DNA from: a virus
Direction: 5' to 3' (one strand)
DNA length: 31,746 nucleotides
IMG/VR virus record: IMGVR_UViG_3300042473_001146
Location: 1 to 31,746 of that record
Below are positions 15,642 through 22,694 of the stretch, in pieces; the first letter of the stretch is position 1; each line of letters opens with the position of its first letter. A program made the position numbers and the translations under genes. The notes below the pieces were generated by a model. The model saw only the letters and a program-made list of their open reading frames with translations, was not told the origin of the DNA and did not search any database.

Positions 15642-15884
15642 TTATTTACCTATGTTATCTCTTAATTGTTTACATTGCTTAGTGTAATAGTTATCTGGAA
15701 ATACACAATCTTCTAATTTAAGATTAACTGTATTAACTCTAACTCGACTAAACGTTAATGTAGTAACTACACCTAATATAAATAAGATAACTAATAATAA
15801 GTTATTAGGTGTAGTAGGTTTATTAATACTAAGCTTCTTAATAAACTTAAATGTAGATTCTAAATCATCATCTATTTTACTCAT
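15642..15884 (-). CDS. Small single-pass membrane protein, 80 aa
   Basis: The product has a polar N terminus of about 25 residues, one hydrophobic helix (NLLLVILFILGVVTTLTF, residues about 28-45) and a C-terminal tail with two Cys (EDCVFPDNYYTKQCKQL) about 14 residues apart. No signal peptidase site is evident, so it is probably an inner-membrane anchored protein with the tail outside. The two Cys could pair. This topology fits small phage lysis or exclusion proteins, but no family is recognised. Its start overlaps the kinase gene by eight bases. Confidence 0.6.
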   Translation of the reverse strand: MSKIDDDLESTFKFIKKLSINKPTTPNNLLLVILFILGVVTTLTFSRVRVNTVNLKLEDCVFPDNYYTKQCKQLRDNIGK

Positions 15885-16440
15885 ACAAGTCCTCCACTAT
15901 TTTTCTTACCTTATCACGTAATTCCTCTATTGTACCACTATTATCAATATAATATTGAGTTGGTACGAATGACCAATCATCTAATTTAATGTCCAGGTCA
16001 GTTGATTTAGTTTCACCTCTCCCATCTATGTGAAGTAACACTAACTCATAATCTAGTAACTTCAATAACTCTAACTCCGTTTGGTTGCGACAATCAACTA
16101 TAGCTACATTACCTATAATAGAGTTAATGACATTCTTAGTTGCACCAGGAACTAGATAGTTACCACCTGGATAGAGTGACTTAAATACATGAAAGAAGTT
16201 GTACATTAAATCATTGTAGGTAAATGATTCTAAGTTACCTGTAACTGGATTAACTACAGGTTTAACTCTAAACTCCTTATCATCTAAACTACCTCTATCT
16301 AAACCTAACCAATCTTCTAATGGTGTTTTAAATGCACGACTAAACTTAACTATAGTTAGAGGAACTAATTCACTCAGTAGTTCAGCTACTGTATCCTTAC
16401 CTGCATCAGACTTATCAGACCAAACTATAAATAACTTCAT
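15877..16440 (-). CDS. Deoxynucleoside monophosphate kinase-like P-loop protein
   Basis: The 187-aa product starts MKLFIVWSDKSDAGKDTVAELL with the P-loop SDAGKDTV of the phage dNMP kinase and dephospho-CoA kinase-like fold. FSRAFKTPLEDWLGL follows as in T4-type dNMP kinases, where this part contacts the monophosphate, and NVAIVDCRNQTELELL (about 133-148) with a D-x-R follows the usual second strand. It would phosphorylate dNMPs released by host DNA breakdown. The start at 16440 lies one base from the start of the divergent + strand gene at 16442, and neither has a visible Shine-Dalgarno. Confidence 0.75.
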   Translation of the reverse strand: MKLFIVWSDKSDAGKDTVAELLSELVPLTIVKFSRAFKTPLEDWLGLDRGSLDDKEFRVKPVVNPVTGNLESFTYNDLMYNFFHVFKSLYPGGNYLVPGATKNVINSIIGNVAIVDCRNQTELELLKLLDYELVLLHIDGRGETKSTDLDIKLDDWSFVPTQYYIDNSGTIEELRDKVRKIVEDLYE

Positions 16441-16441
16441 T

Positions 16442-17527
16442 ATGCCAACTTTATTAGGACGTATTTTAATTAATCGTCAATTACCAAGCAAAGGTCAATT
16501 ACTACAGGCTACAGCAAACAGAGCTAAATCTTTCATTAAAAATCCAATTAATACATTAAAAGAGGGATTAAATACTCATAAAACTGCTAATAATATCGCA
16601 AATAATCAAAGCACTATTATTGGTAGAACTTTAATCAATCGTCAATTACCCGGTAAACGTGAGATACTTCAATCTGCGGGTAATGCAATTAAATCCGTTG
16701 TTAAAAATCCAATTCAAGCAGTTAAATCTGGATTAGCTAGAGATAAATTAGCTGTTCAAAAATGGGGATATCATACTGGACAAACTCGTGGACAAACAGC
16801 TATTAACCTTGGTAAACATATAGCTAGTGGAGTTTATAAAGGTGGAGGTAAGGATATGCTAGTTAATACTGGTGGATTAATTGGCAGTATTAAGGGTGCA
16901 GCAATCGGCGGTAAAATAGGTTCACTAGCTGGAGATTGGGCTGGTGCAGCTACAGCACGTAAAGGGTTAGACGATCTTGAAGCTACTCGTAACGCATTTA
17001 AGATTCGCAATAACCCTAACTTTCAGAAACAACCACTTAACGTTAAAGCTCGCATACTAGCTAAACGCGCATCTGGTTATGCTAAGGCGAATAAGAAGGG
17101 ATTTAATAGCGAACTTAAACAAGATACTATTGGTTGGGGTATTGGTAATAGTACTGCTGGTGCACTAGCTAATGTTGCACCAGCAGTACCATTTAAAGGT
17201 GCAGCAGTAGCAATGAAAACAACTAAACCTGTATATAAGGGTTTTCGTGTTGCTAAGAGAATAGCTACTACTAATACACCTAAGATTGGTAGAGTTAAAG
17301 CTCTACGTACTGGCATTACTAAGGGTGCTACATCTACTGGTAGAACTCTTCGACGTAATCTAAATCCTGCTAGAGCAGTTAAAACAGGACTTAATAGAGA
17401 GAAGACTATGTATAACAGTGTTAATAATAGTCTATCTAAATTACCTCGTGTTCCAGCAGGAGTTAGTTTCAATAACTCTTATTTATTATGTGACTTTAAT
17501 GTATCTACTATTAAATATAGGAGATAG
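16442..17527 (+). CDS. Basic, repeat-bearing protein with glycine-zipper segment, 361 aa
   Basis: The 361-aa protein is strongly basic (many Lys/Arg, few acidic residues). The N terminus carries a duplication: GRILINRQLPSKGQLLQA (6-23) and GRTLINRQLPGKREILQSAG (61-80), each followed by a KNPIxxxKxGL element; a third partial copy (NPARAVKTGLNREK) lies near residue 318. The centre holds NTGGLIGSIKGAAIGGKIGS (about 142-161), a Gly-zipper-like membrane-active stretch. Such traits fit an internal virion or ejected protein that binds DNA and enters membrane, but the family is unknown. It stands alone on + between - strand genes, starts one base from a divergent start and its end overlaps a small - gene by 49 bases. 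Confidence 0.7.
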   Translation: MPTLLGRILINRQLPSKGQLLQATANRAKSFIKNPINTLKEGLNTHKTANNIANNQSTIIGRTLINRQLPGKREILQSAGNAIKSVVKNPIQAVKSGLARDKLAVQKWGYHTGQTRGQTAINLGKHIASGVYKGGGKDMLVNTGGLIGSIKGAAIGGKIGSLAGDWAGAATARKGLDDLEATRNAFKIRNNPNFQKQPLNVKARILAKRASGYAKANKKGFNSELKQDTIGWGIGNSTAGALANVAPAVPFKGAAVAMKTTKPVYKGFRVAKRIATTNTPKIGRVKALRTGITKGATSTGRTLRRNLNPARAVKTGLNREKTMYNSVNNSLSKLPRVPAGVSFNNSYLLCDFNVSTIKYRR

Positions 17528-17625
17528 ATGATGATAGGTGCTGCAATTAAAAACGTTAATATTACTGCAACACTATCACTACCTGGAATGTCATTAATTA
17601 ATAACTCAATTAGTTGTCGTCGCAT
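17479..17625 (-). CDS. Small membrane protein, 48 aa, overlapping a convergent gene
   Basis: ATG at 17625 overlaps the end of the gene at 17610 and opens a 48-aa frame: a basic start (MRRQLIELL), a short polar stretch, one strong hydrophobic helix (VAVILTFLIAAPIIIYLLYL, residues about 19-38) and a polar end (DTLKSHNK). The 3' part overlaps the end of the + strand gene at 16442. A small + strand frame (17528-17656, 42 aa) covers the same DNA but looks less coded. Confidence 0.55.
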   Translation of the reverse strand: MRRQLIELLINDIPGSDSVAVILTFLIAAPIIIYLLYLIVDTLKSHNK

Positions 17626-17795
17626 GGGAACACATCCTTACAATAAGTCCAATTAAGTACATTTTGTTCAATAACTTCTAAATCAGAGTCTATCCATCTG
17701 TAATCTATATATTTAGCTAATAGATATATTTTCTTACCGCTTTCATATTCTATTTGAACTAAACATTCATCAGTTGTATCAGGTAACTTATTCAT
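17610..17795 (-). CDS. Small hypothetical protein, 61 aa
   Basis: Starts at 17795 inside the end of the HD-domain gene (eight-base overlap), so it is translated from the same message. The product is acidic, with a probable beta-sheet core (CLVQIEYESGKKIYLLAKYID) and three Cys. The end overlaps the start of the small membrane protein gene. No family recognised. Confidence 0.6.
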   Translation of the reverse strand: MNKLPDTTDECLVQIEYESGKKIYLLAKYIDYRWIDSDLEVIEQNVLNWTYCKDVFPCDDN

Positions 17796-18366
17796 CTTGC
17801 ACTAATCCTCTCTTAATTCCTTCAGTAATACAATACTCAGTTATATAGCTGTATTCAGGTAACATCTCATCAATGTACACAGCTATCTTATTTCTAATTG
17901 ATGAAGCACTAACTTGTTTCCACATCGGTGGAGCAGTACCATTAACTAGATGAGAATAGACCAGCATACTACCAGCTAATTTATCAATAGCTTTAGCATA
18001 CTTAGCTTCAATAGTTAACTGGTTCTTAAATTCATACCATAGATTAGAATACTCAGCTATGAGAGATGATTCAAGGTAAGAAAAAAGGTTGAGTGCCGCC
18101 AATTCCTCTTGAGTATCGTGTTCATCAGTATGGTCATCAAAGTTTACATCACCCGCATTTATTTCACCTAGATCGTGTACTAGACATAACTTAATGATGT
18201 GCAGTAGTTGATCATTAGTTACTCGGTCATCTAGCATAGTTACACACATCATAACCATAGTAAACGTATGTTCAGCTACATTCTCACGTCTACTACCAGT
18301 TACATTCATTATCTGACGTACTGTATCTACTGATGCGGCGGATTTGAGGATGAAGTCAATTGTCAT
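17788..18366 (-). CDS. HD-domain phosphohydrolase, YfbR/HDDC2-like deoxynucleotidase
   Basis: The protein has the HD signature: ENVAEHTF (first His), LVHDLGEINAGD (HD pair with the acidic residues after it), and a later DKLAGSMLVYSHL (Asp, final ligand). R-R-E-N-V-A-E-H is typical of YfbR and HDDC2 5'-deoxynucleotidases, which dephosphorylate dNMPs. I place the start at the ATG at 18366 (MTIDFILKSAAS, 192 aa) because AAGGA stands five bases upstream; the longer frame from 18381 has no site. It would work against the dNMP kinase unless substrates differ, so it may remove unwanted nucleotides such as dCMP or dUMP. Confidence 0.8.
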   Translation of the reverse strand: MTIDFILKSAASVDTVRQIMNVTGSRRENVAEHTFTMVMMCVTMLDDRVTNDQLLHIIKLCLVHDLGEINAGDVNFDDHTDEHDTQEELAALNLFSYLESSLIAEYSNLWYEFKNQLTIEAKYAKAIDKLAGSMLVYSHLVNGTAPPMWKQVSASSIRNKIAVYIDEMLPEYSYITEYCITEGIKRGLVQDE

Positions 18367-18384
18367 AAGTTCCTTTAACATTAC

Positions 18385-18414
18385 TTGTTATTTCTAACTA
18401 TTTATGTTTATAAT
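18385..18414 (+). promoter_or_regulatory. Sigma70-like promoter for the + strand cassette gene
   Basis: TTGTTA (18385-18390) and TATAAT (18409-18414) are 18 bases apart in the divergent spacer ahead of the + strand gene at 18468. Transcription would start near 18421. Confidence 0.5.
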
Positions 18415-18418
18415 GAAA

Positions 18419-18440
18419 AAGACAGCGAGTAAACTGTCTT
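18419..18440 (-). terminator. Hairpin with - strand U-run between divergent genes
   Basis: AAGACAG and CTGTCTT pair around an eight-base loop. Read on the - strand the stem is followed by TTTTTC, so it would stop transcripts coming from the right. It also lies at the expected start of the + strand message, so it could be a leader hairpin or operator. Confidence 0.5.
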
Positions 18441-18467
18441 ATCATTTATATATTGAGTTGATTAACT

Positions 18468-19319
18468 ATGGACATTGTAACACCTGTTAAGTCTGATAAT
18501 GGAATTACCTTTTATATTTCCAATGATGGTAAACAAACAGGAATTAGTATATCAGGATTAGAACGGTTACTAGGGTTAAGTGAAAAGGGGAGTTTATTTT
18601 CTGGTAAGAATAAATTAATGGAAGATTGTCAAAATGGGACTCCCCGCGAAACAATACCAGAATCTCTACAACCTATATGGGGTAAGGTTTTCAACACCTC
18701 CGCGCTAGGATCTGATAATGCAATGATTATCACTGAAGAAGCTGCTGTAACAATTATTAGTTATTACGCAATTGAACGTAAAAATATAACAGCTACTAAG
18801 TCATTATTTCTTTTTGCTAAACAAGGTTTTAATTGTTGGGTTAAAGAAATTACACATTTTACAGTAGAAGAACAAGACAATGAGATATTGCGTACTTTAC
18901 GCAAACTAGATCAAAATTTAGAAATAGTTAAAACTAAAGTAGAAAAACTAGAACGTCTTGATGGTATTACTGTAACTTTATATCCAGGAGCTAAACATAT
19001 TAATGATGGATTAGCATCAACTAATCAATTAATGCTAATAGATGATTGTCTTTATTCTGGTAAAGATTGGTTAACATCTAAAGGTGTTAAATTAACTAGA
19101 GGTGGTTATATTAGCTTTGGACATCTAGTAGCTCAAACCTATAAAACATTAACAGGTAAAAATCCTCAAATTAAATATGTTACTAAACCTCGCAAAAATA
19201 AACCTAATAAAACAGTTAAAGTTAAAGAAGGTTGGGGTTATCGTAATATTGACTTCTATATAATGGAAGCAGCTTATGAGAAGTTTAAAGATAAGATGTT
19301 TCCTAATATAGAAGATTAA
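18468..19319 (+). CDS. Moron-like hypothetical protein, 283 aa, possibly DNA-binding
   Basis: Only + strand gene within the large - strand region, with its own promoter and terminator. The 283-aa protein begins MDIVTPVKSDNGITFYIS, has a helical middle with AIERKNITATKSLFLFAKQG and QGFNCWVKEIT (about residues 104-130), a coiled-coil linker with LRTLRKLDQNLEIVKTKVEK (about 144-163) and a basic C-terminal part (KPRKNKPNKTVKVKEGWGYR). I associate the QGFNCWVKEIT type of segment with phage- and cyanobacteria-associated proteins of unknown function; a KilA-N or antirepressor relation is possible but not shown. Base use differs from the neighbours (CCCCGCG, CTCCGCGC). No Shine-Dalgarno is evident. 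Confidence 0.7.
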   Translation: MDIVTPVKSDNGITFYISNDGKQTGISISGLERLLGLSEKGSLFSGKNKLMEDCQNGTPRETIPESLQPIWGKVFNTSALGSDNAMIITEEAAVTIISYYAIERKNITATKSLFLFAKQGFNCWVKEITHFTVEEQDNEILRTLRKLDQNLEIVKTKVEKLERLDGITVTLYPGAKHINDGLASTNQLMLIDDCLYSGKDWLTSKGVKLTRGGYISFGHLVAQTYKTLTGKNPQIKYVTKPRKNKPNKTVKVKEGWGYRNIDFYIMEAAYEKFKDKMFPNIED

Positions 19320-19329
19320 ATAACTTATT

Positions 19330-19356
19330 AAGAGGTGTTAATTACACCTCTTTTTT
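19330..19356 (+). terminator. Rho-independent terminator of the + strand cassette
   Basis: AAGAGGTGT and ACACCTCTT form a nine-base stem with a TAATT loop, followed by TTTT. It stands ten bases after the stop of the gene at 18468. The last codons of the convergent gene at 19342 lie inside the stem. Confidence 0.8.
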
Positions 19357-19572
19357 ATCAATTAATGTAGGTATATTAAGTTCGCGCATTTCAAATACAC
19401 TAGTTTTTCTTACCTGTTTATCTTTATCAAATAACCATTCAACACGAACAAACTCTTTATCTGCTATTAATACATCTGCTTCTACAACATTGTATTTTTC
19501 ATAGCGAGTAATCTGTTCAGCGTTCAATTCAATTTGATATAGTTTACCTTCGTATTCAAATGTTAAGTTCAT
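19342..19572 (-). CDS. Small hypothetical beta-rich protein, 76 aa
   Basis: Start chosen at the ATG at 19572 because GGAG stands about seven bases upstream; the TTG four codons earlier is part of that site. Product: NLTFEYEGKLYQIELNAEQI, then strands VVEADVLIADKEFVRVEWLF, then a basic stretch with the dispersed word (VRKTS). Looks like a small beta-barrel. It is the last gene of the run that contains the reductase and adenosyltransferase. Function unknown. Confidence 0.6.
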   Translation of the reverse strand: MNLTFEYEGKLYQIELNAEQITRYEKYNVVEADVLIADKEFVRVEWLFDKDKQVRKTSVFEMRELNIPTLIDKKEV

Positions 19573-19591
19573 ATAATTCTCCAATTGTGTA

Positions 19592-19624
19592 AGGTGGCAA
19601 CAACTATTATGTTATTAACCACCT
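19592..19624 (-). promoter_or_regulatory. Hairpin AGGTGG / CCACCT downstream of the adenosyltransferase gene
   Basis: Six-base arms with a 21-base AT-rich loop lie between the adenosyltransferase stop and the ribosome-binding site of the next gene. There is no U-run, so it is more likely an mRNA stability or processing element than a terminator. Confidence 0.3.
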
Positions 19625-19630
19625 GATTGT

Positions 19631-20272
19631 TTATTTGACTATTTGACCTTGCCAGTATTCTTGACTATCGTAATCACTAGATAACAGTGATTCCATTCTA
19701 GTAGTTAACCAGATAAATGTAGATAATCTATTAAGGAAACCGCCGTAAGCGTTAATTGCAATAATAACTTGTTGTGCATGAATTGGATCATCAACTAACA
19801 ACTCCATTAAATTATTAACTACTAACTCATGATTACGCCACGTAGTGAATGCACGTTCTACATCACGTATTCTAATTCTAATTGCATCTAACTTAATGTA
19901 TTTAATCTTATTGTGAATAATGAAATCAGATGCTTCTCCTATTTGTTTATCTAACTTAAGTTCATTAACTAACGATTCTAATTCATCATTAAATTCAATA
20001 GATAAGTTGTGTTTAGTAGAATCACCTTTCATAAAACAGAAACTACTAATACTAAAGCTATTAACTTTAAGCCAGTTGAGTTGTTCAAGTAGCTTATTGT
20101 ATTTAATATCAAAGGTATTTAATACTTCAGTTATTAAATTATTAAGATGTTCAATTTCACTGTAGATTAAACAACTTGGATCATCTTTACGAACAATATG
20201 ACCATTCATTAAAGGAGATAAACCACGATCTCCATGTCCGTTTTTATATGTGGCAGTTATACGTTTATTCAT
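19631..20272 (-). CDS. PduO-type cob(I)alamin adenosyltransferase-like protein
   Basis: The N terminus RITATYKNGHGDRGLSPLMN (residues 4-23) matches the ATP-binding T-K-x-G-D-x-G start of PduO/MMAB enzymes, and HIVRKDDPSC then IYSEIEHLNNLITEV replaces the usual V-x-K-x-D and DELNS helix. The C-terminal part keeps RIRDVERAF (the R-x-x-E-R helix) and FLNRLSTFIWLTTRME (L-N-R-L-S). The enzyme attaches adenosine to cobalamin, the cofactor of the class II reductase encoded next to it. I use the ATG at 20272, which overlaps the TGA of the reductase (ATGA), with AGGAG upstream. 213 aa is normal length. The N-terminal loop is less regular than in bacterial enzymes, so activity is inferred. Confidence 0.75.
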   Translation of the reverse strand: MNKRITATYKNGHGDRGLSPLMNGHIVRKDDPSCLIYSEIEHLNNLITEVLNTFDIKYNKLLEQLNWLKVNSFSISSFCFMKGDSTKHNLSIEFNDELESLVNELKLDKQIGEASDFIIHNKIKYIKLDAIRIRIRDVERAFTTWRNHELVVNNLMELLVDDPIHAQQVIIAINAYGGFLNRLSTFIWLTTRMESLLSSDYDSQEYWQGQIVK

Positions 20273-22473
20273 CTTATCGGACAAGCTCCTGTTGAACAGC
20301 TACTATCTAACGATTGTTCTTCATACTTATTCTCAATTTTAGCTAATATTTCGATTAACTCTGTTTCAGTTAACTTAACATTAAATAGATTGTGATATTC
20401 GTATTCTGTAATTGGTTCATACGGCATTAATGGATATGATGCTTTACCATCGCTAATTGGATCAAATCTAGGTAGAAATGAAACACCTATAATGTCATTC
20501 CAATTATCATTTATCCAATTTGCGGCAATATCATATTCATCTGGAGCTAATGTAATAGTAGCTGATATGTTATGACCTCTATCAGCATAATTAACTTGAG
20601 CTAACTTATATCGTTCTAATTGATCTATGGCAGATTCATCAATAGCTCTAATTGTGGTATTAGTTTTAATTGGGAATGTAAAAACCCAAGTAGTACATTC
20701 ACTGGCAAATAAACTATCACCTTGATTGTTTTCAGGAACTGGAGTTAATCCTAGATTTAATAATACTCTAGCTAGTGGATCTGTTTTACTAAATCTAACT
20801 CGACGTAAGTAATAAGGTGAATATGCTCTATGAATACCCGATGAAACAGTAGGTAATTGACTAATAGTACCTTCAGGTTTCATTAACGTAACTCTAGTGC
20901 TTCTATTAATACCAAGATAATTATGATATTCATTTGCAGCATTAATAGCTATTAGTTTAACCCATTTAAAATAGTATTCTTGTTGTTCTGTATCCCATTC
21001 TAGTAGATCAAAAGCATCCATTAAACCAGTCATAGATACACCAAGTAATCTATCTCTCTTCTGAAGTTCATCCCATCTTGGATGCCACTGTGTAGCAGTA
21101 GTTTGACGTGAACCAATTCTAGTAATAAGTTCAATTGTTTTCTTACCTAATTCCCAATCATATTCCCATTTCTTAGTTTTCTTATTAAAATATACGTGAG
21201 CTTTAACGTTCTTAGTTGTGAGATTACATGACTGTCCATCGTCTAAACCCGCTTCGGCACAAGGATTTGTTCCAGCGATAGGTGATTCTGCTAATAAGTT
21301 CGCATTACCTATAATCCAGAATCCAGGTTCTCCATTTGATTTAATTGATGTCATTACATCTTTAATTTTATCTAATCCAGGATTCTCGTAAAACAATATA
21401 GAGTTGTTTGACATTGATCTAATAGCTCTATACTGAACTTTATCTGGATCATCATATAGGTTCAACTTAGCTGTAATAAAATTATTATCATTAGCATCAC
21501 CTAATCCAATTTCAGCAGTTCTACGAACGCCACCTGACACTACGTTTAATCCAATTGAATTAGCTATATCAAGTACACCAACTGAATCTAATACACCATT
21601 ACAACGTTTAATAATCATTAATATGTTATTAAACATCTCCAATAGAGCTTTATGTCCACTAGCTCTACCACCAAATGTTTTAATTAACGTTCCTTCAGGA
21701 CGAATTAAATTGTAATTAAACGTAATCGTCTTAATATTAGAATAAGTTAATAAGTGTAAGAAACAACGTAGAGCATTACACCAATCTTCTTTACTATCAC
21801 CAATAGTTAACTTAGCGTTAGTGTAAGTAGATAAATCTTCATTAATAAAGTTATCATCATCATTAATAATAGATTTAGGACTTAAATAAATGTAATTAGG
21901 ATTAATATCATCTTTAGTTAATACTAAATGACTTCCATCTTCATCATCTTTTAAATAAAAGTAATCATCATGTTTAATTGTAATATCAGGATTAAACTTA
22001 GGTAATTTACTAATGTATTTATTTTCAACACTAAATCCAGTTCCTGCTCCAATTAATAACCAATAGAAGATTTCACTAAATGCACTTAAATTATCAATTA
22101 CTTTAAATGTACAATTCCAACTACTACTAGGATCTTTAGTTGTTTGAGGTGTTCCCGCAGTCCATAATGATCTACCACTTGGAAACCCTCGCATATTAAA
22201 CATCATCTCAAATAAAGATTCTGCTTCTTTTTTCTTACTATCATCAGATGAAATATTATCTAATGATAATGAGTATTCAATATTACGAAGAATTGTTTCA
22301 CACCATTTCTCACGTCTATTTAATTCTTTAATAAATCTACTGTAAGTGCGTAAGAAAACAGGTAATCCTAGTTCACCAAAGGGAGGTTCTAATAAAATGT
22401 ATTTAGAATAAAAATCCCAAGTAATATATTGGGGCGCAATCAAATTGTAGTAGTCTTTGGTATTAATTGTCAT
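20269..22473 (-). CDS. nrdJ: Adenosylcobalamin-dependent (class II) monomeric ribonucleotide reductase
   Basis: At 734 aa this is the size of the Lactobacillus leichmannii enzyme (739 aa). Seen: FPSGRSLWTAG (97-107), WNCTFKV (Cys121), IGAGTGFSV, GGVRRTAEIG (314-323), NPCAE (403-407, catalytic Cys405 and Glu407), SCNLT (Cys416) and the C-terminal redox pair CSTGAC (Cys726, Cys731). Cys121 and Cys416 match the active-site disulfide pair. It reduces ribonucleoside triphosphates to dNTPs without oxygen or a second subunit, so the phage needs adenosylcobalamin. The next gene is the likely adenosyltransferase, coupled by ATGA. No cobalamin riboswitch was seen upstream. Confidence 0.95.
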   Translation of the reverse strand: MTINTKDYYNLIAPQYITWDFYSKYILLEPPFGELGLPVFLRTYSRFIKELNRREKWCETILRNIEYSLSLDNISSDDSKKKEAESLFEMMFNMRGFPSGRSLWTAGTPQTTKDPSSSWNCTFKVIDNLSAFSEIFYWLLIGAGTGFSVENKYISKLPKFNPDITIKHDDYFYLKDDEDGSHLVLTKDDINPNYIYLSPKSIINDDDNFINEDLSTYTNAKLTIGDSKEDWCNALRCFLHLLTYSNIKTITFNYNLIRPEGTLIKTFGGRASGHKALLEMFNNILMIIKRCNGVLDSVGVLDIANSIGLNVVSGGVRRTAEIGLGDANDNNFITAKLNLYDDPDKVQYRAIRSMSNNSILFYENPGLDKIKDVMTSIKSNGEPGFWIIGNANLLAESPIAGTNPCAEAGLDDGQSCNLTTKNVKAHVYFNKKTKKWEYDWELGKKTIELITRIGSRQTTATQWHPRWDELQKRDRLLGVSMTGLMDAFDLLEWDTEQQEYYFKWVKLIAINAANEYHNYLGINRSTRVTLMKPEGTISQLPTVSSGIHRAYSPYYLRRVRFSKTDPLARVLLNLGLTPVPENNQGDSLFASECTTWVFTFPIKTNTTIRAIDESAIDQLERYKLAQVNYADRGHNISATITLAPDEYDIAANWINDNWNDIIGVSFLPRFDPISDGKASYPLMPYEPITEYEYHNLFNVKLTETELIEILAKIENKYEEQSLDSSCSTGACPIR

Positions 22474-22479
22474 AGTTAT

Positions 22480-22692
22480 TTAATCTTCAGTTGTTTCAAT
22501 TACAATAGCTTCTTTCAATTTAATTAATTCAGCAATCAATTTATCTTGAGATTCACATTCAATAAACTCTTCTTTCCAATTTCTTATACGTTTAATTACG
22601 AAGAAATCTTTACTAATAGCAATGATACTTATCCATCCATTAGTAATTAGTAAGTTAACTTCTTCTAGTAATTCTAATGCTTTATCTAACAT
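22480..22692 (-). CDS. Small acidic helical protein, 70 aa
   Basis: I prefer the ATG at 22692 (MLDKALELLEEVNLLI), because GGA stands eight bases upstream and this start clears the end of the BRO gene; ATG at 22704 would add four residues. The product is a helix, a strand region (WISIIAISKDFFVIKRI) and a second acidic helix ending IVIETTED. It lies between the BRO gene and the reductase and is probably on the same message. No family recognised. Confidence 0.55.
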   Translation of the reverse strand: MLDKALELLEEVNLLITNGWISIIAISKDFFVIKRIRNWKEEFIECESQDKLIAELIKLKEAIVIETTED

Positions 22693-22694
22693 GA

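Noticed and set aside
17077-17472. 131-aa - strand frame opposite the basic protein
   Set aside because: Antisense of Lys/Arg/Gly/Ala codons gives Leu/Pro/Ala strings; there is no ribosome-binding site, and the + frame has clear internal repeats that are conserved as protein.
17528-17656. 42-aa + strand frame after the basic protein
   Set aside because: The same DNA has a better coded - strand membrane protein, and this frame has a weak site and no hydrophobic or charge pattern of interest.
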